Of a DNA stretch of 60,000 nt, positions 49,118-57,668 are shown piece after piece. How positions within the stretch are numbered: the stretch's first letter is position 1; every line of letters begins with the position of its first letter. Where the stretch lies: NCBI GenBank assembly GCA_964035545.1, contig OZ037770.1, positions 8,573,973 to 8,633,972 of the forward strand, written 5' to 3'. Position numbers and translations under genes: made by a program. Source of the DNA: Bugula neritina. Lineage: Eukaryota; Bryozoa; Gymnolaemata; Cheilostomatida; Bugulidae. Under the pieces are notes generated by a model, which ran no database searches, was not told the DNA's origin, and saw only the letters and a program-made list of their open reading frames with translations.

Positions 49118-50372
49118 ATTTTTTATAGCAACATAGGGTAAATTGTCACATAGTAGAGTGAAACCAGAAACTAACACTAACTCTTTAGAGTCAGTAAAGT
49201 TTGTAATGTAACTGAAAGAAATGTTGGAAACCGCATCTTTCCTTTCACTCCAGAAAGATATGTTTACTTGCTGAAAATATGTAAATAATATTAAATGGTT
49301 TCATTAATATATCCGCTGGGTGTACCAAAAACCTGAAGTTTTGTCATATCAGCTAAAGATCCCATGATATTTAGAATTGCAAGTACTTTAAAACAGTTTG
49401 AGGGTTCCTCATACAAACTGACTTTGATGAACTTTGGAATGATATGGAAAGGTTTTTTCAATTGAAAGAATTTTTATATACAATAATAAACTGGTAAATG
49501 TATTCTAACACTCTGTTGTTCATTGATTTGTCTGTGAGTGGCCTGTAATTTAACAATGCTCAGAATCCTAGCAACTCACAACTAATCTAAGATACTTGTT
49601 ATAAAATTAGGTTGAAGCTCAGAAGTTTGTAATAATATACTCATGTGTCCGGAATTTGAATTTCTACTGACCAATTTATGCTTTGAATAGTCATTACATA
49701 ACATTCGAGAAAGTTTTTGTCTACTATCTGTAAAGTTGACAACATATTTTTTTGCCAAAAAAGCTTATTGAATTAAATTAAAAAGAAACATCTGCTCAAC
49801 TACACAATAGCAACTTACTACAAGCTTTGCATTGTTGAACAAGTATATGGTTGGCTTGAAGTTATAATTAATAAAATATAAATAATAACTACAATAAGTG
49901 AGAATGAGATGAATACAAGATAGAATAGTGCCTTTTTTATAGATATGCCTTTTGACAAATCATGTTGCAAGTATTTAACTGCATAAAATATGTTTTAAAT
50001 AGCACAATTTAACTTCCGAATTTCTATCTTCAGTAAAAATGTCAAGTATATCGAAATATCAAGAAAATAAAATCATTATAGTAGTTAAGTTATTAATGCT
50101 GAAATGCGTTCTTAGCGGGTCAACATATAACATGAATACTAGCTGCATGTGCAAATAATACATTGAAAAGCAAGATAACATACTATATTGCTCTAAATTT
50201 TTTATAACAAAATACTGCGTTATGGTGTGCATTGTCTGACGTAATGACGACTAAAACTTCTAGACCACAGCTAAACTATGTGCTTATAATTAATACAAAC
50301 TAACAATTCTAGTATATCTTGGGTCACTTTGTCACTCACTGACACTCCTGTTATCAAGTTGACTGGTTAGAC
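49118..50372. other. Intergenic between four-helix and coiled-coil genes
   Basis: AT-rich, no exon, array or RNA gene recognised. Confidence 0.5.
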
Positions 50373-51869
50373 ATGGCTAACCTTGCAGAGAATGAAAGAT
50401 ACCTGGAGGAGCTGTTGTCTTCTCTAAAGGAAGTACAGATTCAGTCAGTTGGTAAGCAGAGTCAGTTCTCTAACAAGCATGCTTTGTCAGTTTGTGTACC
50501 TGTATAACTGTAAAATAATTGCCCCCACTGGGAATCGAACCCGAGTCCTCTGGCTTGCAAGCAAGTGTGCTACCATTACACCACGGAGGCCACTGGGTAA
50601 ACTCAACACTGTACATCCCACTCAGTTCTCTGAACTCCACTGGCCTCTCTACTACTCCTTTAGTTATTCAGGCTCTCCTGGCCACTCAACTCCCTCGGAG
50701 TACTACTACACTTCACTAAAGGCCGAAGTAGCTTGAAAAAACTGCCCCCACTGGGAATGGAACCCGAGTCTTCTGGCTTGCAAGCAAGTGTGCTACCATT
50801 ACACCATGGAGGCCATTGGGTGAACTCAACACTACAATAACTACACATGCCACATGGTATCAGCAGATAATCTGCAACCTTTAAAGTTTATGCCATGGCT
50901 CTTTCTGCTGTATGCTATAATGGATATTTCCATATATATTTCGGTCGATTGATAACTAACTAGAAAGTACGAATAAGCATCATTAATTTTCTCCCTTTCT
51001 ATCAAATAAGTGTCATAATGACTCAGAACATTTGATCTGAGATTGTGTAAGATTACAAGAGTAATGATAGATGAAAGGATGCTAGTGCGCCACTGTACTT
51101 TACAGCTTGTCGTAACTATAAAACTGAGGCTCTGTTTTATGAGTTAACAGGCTAATCGAGTTCTCAACTCTTGCAGGCATGGATTTGTCACTGAGGAAGT
51201 ACTATGAAGTGACTGACGTCTTAGCTAGTAAACGGATCCTGCTTATTATTCAGCCGTCTAAATACGAAGACCTGAGAATAAAAGATCCTAAAGGAAAGAC
51301 GAGAGCCAAAATGTATGGGGAATATGACCAAGAAGGCAGAGGGGTCTGTATGCTTCATTATCACTATATGGTCACTGCTACTATGGTTACTGTCACTATG
51401 ACGACCATAGCTATGGTTACTATTACTGTGGTAACTATCCCTATGATGACTATCGCTATGGTGACTATCCCTGTAGTGACTATCGCTATGGTGACTATCG
51501 CTATGGTGACTATCGCTATGGTGACTATCGCTATGGTGACTATCGCTATGGTGACTATTCCTGTAGTGACTATCGCTATAGTGACTATCGCTATGGTGAC
51601 TATTGCTATGGTGACTATCGCTATGCTGATGGCGTGTTCTTCGACTGATGGTTTTCAAGGTTCAAGTGTCAGTAACTTTCAGTTTTATTTTTGTTGAAAT
51701 TCACTTTTTGCTAGAAAAAGTAAGCCTTGTTATTCCAACTGGTATTTCATGTTAGAATAATTTGTACTGACCAAAAAATACTTTATTTTAGGAACTGACT
51801 ATAGAAAATAATATATATAAGATATTTTTGCGTCTAGGCACACACACAAACATAGCAGGTATATACTAG

Positions 51870-51939
<70 letters not shown>

Positions 51940-54900
51940 TGTGTGCGTGCGTGTGTGCGTTTGTTTATTGAACAATCTAGCATATATTAACTCTCCAATC
52001 TGCAGCAAACAGACTTATTCATAGACAAGAAATCTCCAATTGGTTGTATAAAGGATAATGTGGTTTATGATGACAGACTCTCTCCATTATATCTGTCTTT
52101 GGCGAAAACATCACTCTGTGTGGGAATTACAACTTCTTACAAGGTAAGCTGTTAGTTTAGGGTTGGTTCAGCAACTGTTGTAGTTCTCAATCTAATACAT
52201 TCAGCCTTGTAAAAGTTGTCTTTAACAGGCATATTTTCTCAAGTTTACACTACACCTGTTACAGATTAACTGGAGGTCATCCTTTGTTACATGACCTAAC
52301 TACTAATAATATATTAAAAAAATAGTTGAAAACAAGGCACTTACACCGTATTTACACATGTACAATCTTTATAATATTTTATGATGATGTTTTATCTTTA
52401 TAAAACTAGATTTACAAAACTTATGGTGTACTATGATTACTATGTAGATGGTACAACGCTGTGATGATTTTACATCACATACAACTACACAACTAGCACC
52501 AATTTAGGGTAAATTTTTAAAGTTTTTTAAAAAAACAAGCAGTTTACTGAAAGGTATTTTTATTTTTACCATAATATATTTAAGTTGAGATATGATTTGT
52601 TGGTGTGTAAACATCATTATAGCCTATATCTCAAACTATTTGATCACTCACTAACTTGTGATATCCAACAAGTGGCTGATTGTGTTCTAACTCTTACTAT
52701 ATCTAATTTATAATGCATACATAGTACAGTGTTGTGCAGCTTTAGACTTGACAAGTACAGCGGGTGTCAGCTATAGTTGTAAGACATTTATTAATCATAA
52801 ACTTTTCGTATGAAAATGCTCTACTTTTAGAGAATCCAGTTATTCAATAAGCCCTGATATAATAATTCACTTTTCATAAAAAAAGCTTGAAAGTTTCCAA
52901 TAATTATGATAATAGTATTTAGATTACAAAATGTAGAAATTTTGTATATAAATTATTTACCGTTTTGCGTTTAAAATATTTTAAGACTTATGTTTCATGA
53001 AACATAAGTCTTAAAATATTCTAAACGGTAAATAATTTATGCTAAGGCAAACAGCAAATTATATGTATTACTTTCTTGTGCAAAAAGAGGCTTCAAAGAT
53101 AGTTTCAACTATTCTTTTTACAGCTCACTTAGTAGTATTGGCATTATATGTTGGTATAGTTTGTACAGTTTGTGCTATAATTTGTAGCTATAGCTGTTTT
53201 ACATAAATTTTTTACTGAATGTACATCAGTCATGTAAAGTTAGATATTTCAATGTAATGCAAGTTTGTGTGTCCAGTTGGTGACTGAGAGTGAAAAGGTT
53301 CATGCAGGGAACATCGAGCCTATGGAAGAGACAGTCATGATGGCTGATTTCAACCCGAGTTTGAGCTGGCGGGGCAAAATGCTCATTATATGCTCAGCTT
53401 TCCATTATGTAAGTACTGCATAGCAACAGAGCTCCATTATGTAAGTACTGCATAGCAACAAAGTACTGTATAAGTACTGCATAGCAACAGAGTACTGTAT
53501 AAGTACTGCATAGCAACAGAGTTTCATTGTATAAGTACTGCATAGCATCAGAGTACTGTATAAGTACTGCATAGCAACAGAGTTTCATTGTATAAGTACT
53601 GCATAGCAACAGAGTACTGTATAAGTACTGCATAGCAACAGAGTTTCATTGTATAAGTACTGCATAGCAACAGAGTACTGTATAAGTACTGCATAGCAAC
53701 AGAGTTTCATTGTATAAGTACAACATAGCAACAAAGTTATATTGTATAGGTACTGCATAGCAACAGAGTTTCATTGTATAAGTACTGCATAGCAACAGAG
53801 TACTGTATAAGTACTGCATAGCAACAGAGTTTCATTGTATAAGTACAACATAGCAACAAAGTTATATTGTATAGGTACTGCATAGCAACAGAGTTTCATT
53901 GTATAAGTACTGCATAGCAACAGAGTTCCATTATGTAAGTATTGCATAGCAACAGAGTACTGTATATAACAACAATTAGTTTATTCATGTAACTATTATT
54001 ATGTAACAAAGAGGTTTTTATTAGGTAATTAATTATCTAGCAGCATAGCATTATGAATTAGAAATTTCTAAAAAGTAGTTTCTGACTTAAAATAATTTAC
54101 TCATGCTTGACTTGCAGACCTTGAATGTTGATTATTTTAGGGTATGACAAAGCATCTGTTAGGAATAACTAAAAGGTATGCGTTAGATATTTTATTATCT
54201 ATTATTTACTTTATTCCTGCTCTGCATGTTTAGCTACATAATAATCCCATACCTCATAAAGTGTATTCTGGAATATACCAGTGACAGGACTGAAAAGGCC
54301 GAAGCTGTAAAATTTGTATGAGTTTTCTTTACTTTAATGAAATGTAAAACTACTCAAAAACAGGTCAATATATTATTATTTACAACTTTGTTAAGTTGAA
54401 TTTGAGCCATATTTGAAAATATTGGGGTAGTGTGACATGCACTCCTGGTAACAAATATTATACATTGTCTGACGTTATACTAGTAAGTATAATGCAATAA
54501 TGTGTGGGTAATAATAATAATAATTTGTATTATTACCTGCTGATCAACAGAATTGTTGAGCCTGAGATGTTTGGACTGAGAGAAAGAAAGTCTAAGTACA
54601 TCTCAGAGAAGAACAGACTCATGAAGAAAAGCATTCAAGAAGAGAGGAAGCATTCACATTTGGCTGAAGCACTTCTGGACAAGGAGAAAATACAGGTATA
54701 CCTATAATATTTTATCTGTTGAGTAATGATATGGACTGCCAGGGAGGCAATTTCTACAGATTGTCCTTGTGTATTGTTCTCTTTGCTGGTTCTAGAATGT
54801 ACTCTGTCAACTCTGAGTCTTAGAGTTATTTTTGTAGTACAGATGCTATATATGTAAAATTATTTACAGATATTGTATTTACATTGTATTTACAGTGTAT

Positions 54901-57230
54901 TTGCAGAGTATTTACAGTGTATTTACAGTGTATTTACAGTGCATTTACAGGGTATTTACAGTGTACATATATACAGCGAATTTACATTGCATGTACAGTG
55001 TATTTACAGTGTATTTACAGTGTATTTACAGTGTAGATATATACAGTGTATTTACAGTGTATTTACAGTGTATTTATAGTGTATTTACAGTGTATTTACA
55101 GTGTACATATATACAGTGTAGTTACAGTGTAATTATAGTCTATTTACAGTGTATTTATAGTGTATTTACAGTGTATTTATAGTGCATTTACAGCTTTATA
55201 GGTCACTATACTTGTAAATTTTTGTAATAATATATACTGTACTTGAAAACTGCGCAAAATGTACTCATAGTATAATTATAGTATACTTGTAGTATAGGTC
55301 CTACTTACGTACAATGTACCTGCAGCATAGACACTTATATTGTATATATCATTTTTGCGAACTGGAACCTTGACTAAGGAAGTATACTGACAGTGTATTA
55401 TATAGAGTACATATATTGTGCACTTACACTGTACATATAATATACATACTATGTACTTACAGTATATACACTATGTACTTACAGTATACATACTATGTAC
55501 TTACAGTATACACACTATATACTTACAGTATACACACTATATACTTACAGTATATACACTATGTACTTACAGTATACACACTATGTACTTACAGTATACA
55601 CACTATGTATTTACAGTATACACACTATGTACTCACAGTATACACACTATGTACTTACAGTATATACACTATGTACTTACAGTATATACACTATGTACTT
55701 ACAGTATACATACTCGTATTATGTACTTACAGTGCACATGTATCACTTTTACAGACTAAAGCGTTAGCTAAAGAAGTGGAAGAACAGAACAAGCAGCTGT
55801 TCCTAGAGGCAAGAGAAAGAAGGAGAGATACAGAGGCTGAAGTTAGAAGAAGTAGTCTTGTTGAGCCGGTAGGCATATTCGAATGTGTCGATAAACTTAC
55901 ACTGTAATATGCAGTTTAATGCTGCATATTGTATACTGTATATATAATACAACTGATATACTGTATATATAATACCACTGATATACTGTATATCTAACAC
56001 AATTGATACTGTACATATAATACAACTGATACTGTATATATAATACAACTGATACTGTATATATAACACAATTGATACTGTACATATAATACAACTGATA
56101 CTGTAAATATAATACCACTGATATACTGTATATATAATACAATTGATACTGTACATATAATACAACTGATAATGTATATATAATACAACTGATACTGTAT
56201 ATATAATACCACTCATGGACTGTATATATAATACAACTGATACTGTATATATAATACAACTGATACTGTATATATAATACCACTCATATACTGTATATAT
56301 AATACCACTCATACACTGTATATATAATACCCCTCATATACTGTATATATAATACCACTCATATACTGTATATATAATACCACTCATATACTGTATATAT
56401 AATACCACTCATATACTGTATATATATAATATCTAGAGATTAGCTGTAGCCGTAACTGATGCAGCTCGACTGGCGTCTGACTCTATGGAAACTGATTTGG
56501 TAGAGAAACATTTCTCAGAAGCTCAGAAAACGAGGTTTGATTTTAAAATTTGCAATTATGTTTTATTGGGAAAGTTTTTGTAAATAATTTATGGGACTCT
56601 GGTGTAAGCAACCGTGATCTATTTGAAAAAGTTTCTGGTCTAAGGTTAATTAATAGAGTAAATAGTACCTCTATAGGAAAAGGTTCCGTCAAAGTTGTTC
56701 ATTACTACATTAAAAACCTTAGAGACATGTTACCAGCAGGAGTTAATGCAATGACGCTAGCCTACTTTAGGGCCTCCATCAGGGGTTTTTATAGCCTACT
56801 CTAAGAACTTCACTCTACTTTAGTAAAAGCATTACAGTCAAGCTGTTCTTCTACCTCAAGTCCAAGTTATTGTCTCCCTTGTTTATTTTGCTTAGCCTGT
56901 CCCATGCTATTTTGATAAGCACTGATGACTTTAAAAAAAATCAAAAATAATTATGCCTTAAGCTTTTAAAAATGTGGTTTGGTAGAGTTTATTTTCTAAG
57001 ATTTTTAAAAATATAAATCTTTGATTGTTTAAAAACTATTACAATAAATTTTTCTGACAGGCATTTTACCAATAATGGCATATGAAAATAAGTTTTCAAT
57101 GATAATATATTTTGTTATTGATATATTTTGTAGAGAAGACAATGGTGATAGAAGGCACACCTACGCGGTGGTAGACAAACCACCATATAATCTAACTCAC
57201 CCTATTTCCAAAAGTAACCCAACCCTTTAA
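50373..57230 (+). CDS. Unrecognised protein, globular N-terminal half and coiled-coil C-terminal half
   Basis: Ten exons: 50373-50451, 51177-51343, 52006-52143, 53277-53408, 54141-54175, 54234-54315, 54561-54695, 55755-55868, 56437-56534, 57134-57230; about 358 residues, closing in frame. Exon 2's donor (GGG|GTCTGT) and exon 7's acceptor (TTGAG|CCTGAG) are weak; the model there is the only phase-consistent one I found. N-terminal half: MANLAENERYLEELLSSLK (helical), then KRILLIIQPSKYEDLRI, LSPLYLSLAKTSLCVGI, SWRGKMLIICSAF. From residue ~215 the sequence is highly charged and helical (LRERKSKYISEKNRL, LLDKEKIQ, AKEVEEQNKQLFLEARERRR), ending HPISKSNPTL. No signal peptide or certain membrane span. 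No family recognised. Six of its introns carry tandem repeats or tRNA-like elements. Confidence 0.68.
50519..50595 (-). repeat. tRNA-like module 1 (degenerate tRNA / SINE head)
   Basis: Minus strand: GCCTCCGTGGTGTAATGGTA (acceptor strand, A-box), then GGTTCGATTCCC (B-box) and the closing GGGGGCA. The seven acceptor pairs form (two with wobble) and the D-arm forms. The anticodon arm does not: CTTGC and GCCAG enclose only six bases, so a normal 7-base loop (GCA or TGC) leaves the stem unpaired. Looks like a retired tRNA or SINE head rather than a working tRNA. Confidence 0.6.
50742..50818 (-). repeat. tRNA-like module 2 (degenerate tRNA / SINE head)
   Basis: Second copy, about 223 bp from module 1 and in the same orientation, sharing also about 18 bp of 5' flank (GTTGAGTTYACCCARTGG). 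The B-box is altered to GGTTCCATTCCC. Directly downstream on the minus strand comes GTTTTTTC, a good RNA polymerase III stop, then a spacer of about 140 bp (CAAGCTACTTCGGCCTTTAG onwards) leading into module 1. Confidence 0.6.
51362..51645 (+). repeat. 15-bp minisatellite in intron 2 of the coiled-coil gene
   Basis: About 18 copies of ATGGTGACTATCGCT, beginning about 18 bp after the exon 2 donor. One frame reads as repeated Met-Val-Thr-Ile-Ala, continuous with exon 2, but the phase-correct next exon lies at 52006. Confidence 0.88.
51870..51962 (+). repeat. (AT)n microsatellite followed by GTGTGCGT
   Basis: About 60 bp of pure AT, then GCGTGTGTGCGTGCGTGTGTG, about 45 bp before the exon 3 acceptor. 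Confidence 0.93.
52948..53041. repeat. Near-perfect 94-bp palindrome (hairpin element M5)
   Basis: ATAAATTATTTACCGTTTTG on one side and its inverse (CTAAACGGTAAATAATTTAT) on the other, centred on TTTCATGAAA at about 52997. In intron 3 of the coiled-coil gene. Confidence 0.8.
53397..53960 (+). repeat. Minisatellite carrying copies of the exon 4 donor
   Basis: Units such as TTCATTGTATAAGTACTGCA plus TAGCAACAGAG, alternating with shorter GTACTGTATAAGTACTGCAT forms; about 20 copies. The first unit contains the real exon 4 end (TTCCATTAT|GTAAGTACTGC, donor at 53409). The second and the near-last units keep ATGTAAGT as well; most others have the donor decayed to TATAAGT. Confidence 0.9.
54866..55195 (+). 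repeat. 11-bp minisatellite TGTATTTACAG in intron 7
   Basis: About 25-28 copies of TGTATTTACAG, with occasional CATATATA insertions. Every unit ends in TTTACAG, which resembles a 3' splice site. Confidence 0.92.
55425..55740 (+). repeat. 22-bp minisatellite ending at the exon 8 acceptor
   Basis: About 14 copies of ACTTACAGTATACACACTATGT, running to within 15 bp of the real acceptor (CACTTTTACAG, exon start 55755). Each unit has CTTACAG. Confidence 0.9.
55915..56435 (+). repeat. ~24-bp minisatellite filling intron 8 up to the exon 9 acceptor
   Basis: About 20 copies of ATACTGTATATATAATACCACTGAT-type units (units of 18-24 bp, ending CAACTGAT or CACTCAT). Array ends directly at the acceptor AATATCTAG (exon start 56437). 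Reading frames on the minus strand are repeat artefacts. Confidence 0.9.
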
Positions 57231-57466
57231 GTTAAAATTATCTATTTATTCTCTTACAAAATCTGTCATTAGAGCTAAAAAGGATCAATGGCTATCAAAT
57301 ACACATTTAGACTTCTAGTGCCATGTGCTCTGTTCTCTTTAAAAAAAGATTGTTTAACACATCATGTGTTTGAGGTCAATATGACAGTTTGAGTGGCGAT
57401 GGTAAAGCTATTTTTTAGAAACTTTTCTCGCTGTCTCAGTTTATGATGTTATGTGTACAAACTGGT

Positions 57467-57472
57467 AATAAA
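57467..57472 (+). terminator. Poly(A) signal of coiled-coil gene
   Basis: AATAAA 237 bp after the stop; only about 60 bp from the opposing gene's signal at 57533-57538. Confidence 0.45.
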
Positions 57473-57532
57473 ATCGGAATAAAAATAAAACTAAAATAAG
57501 AAACTTTGTCACAAAATAATATGTATTTTATG

Positions 57533-57538
57533 TTTATT
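57533..57538 (-). terminator. Poly(A) signal of SLC5 gene
   Basis: AATAAA on the minus strand, about 130 bp after the SLC5 stop at 57669. Confidence 0.45.
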
Positions 57539-57668
57539 GCTCCAAATTTTCGAACCATGCGATTTTACATGCAAATGGCATGAGCTAGAACATTGGGTCT
57601 TTCCTTAAAAACAATACAAAGAATTGGTTCGGTACATAGTTTTTAATTGAAAGAGAAAAGTCTAAGTG

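Noticed and set aside
50519-50818. Two functional tRNA genes (Cys-GCA or Ala-TGC)
   Set aside because: Anticodon arm cannot form with a 7-base loop in either copy, and both sit in a shared 223-bp repeat.
51179-51697. 172-residue frame continuing exon 2 through Met-Val-Thr-Ile repeats
   Set aside because: Only the first 55 codons are taken as exon; the rest is the array. Kept as a finding because the donor is weak.
54873-56312. Several 70-169-residue frames rich in Tyr, Ser, Leu or Tyr-Thr
   Set aside because: Translations of the 11-, 22- and 24-bp arrays.
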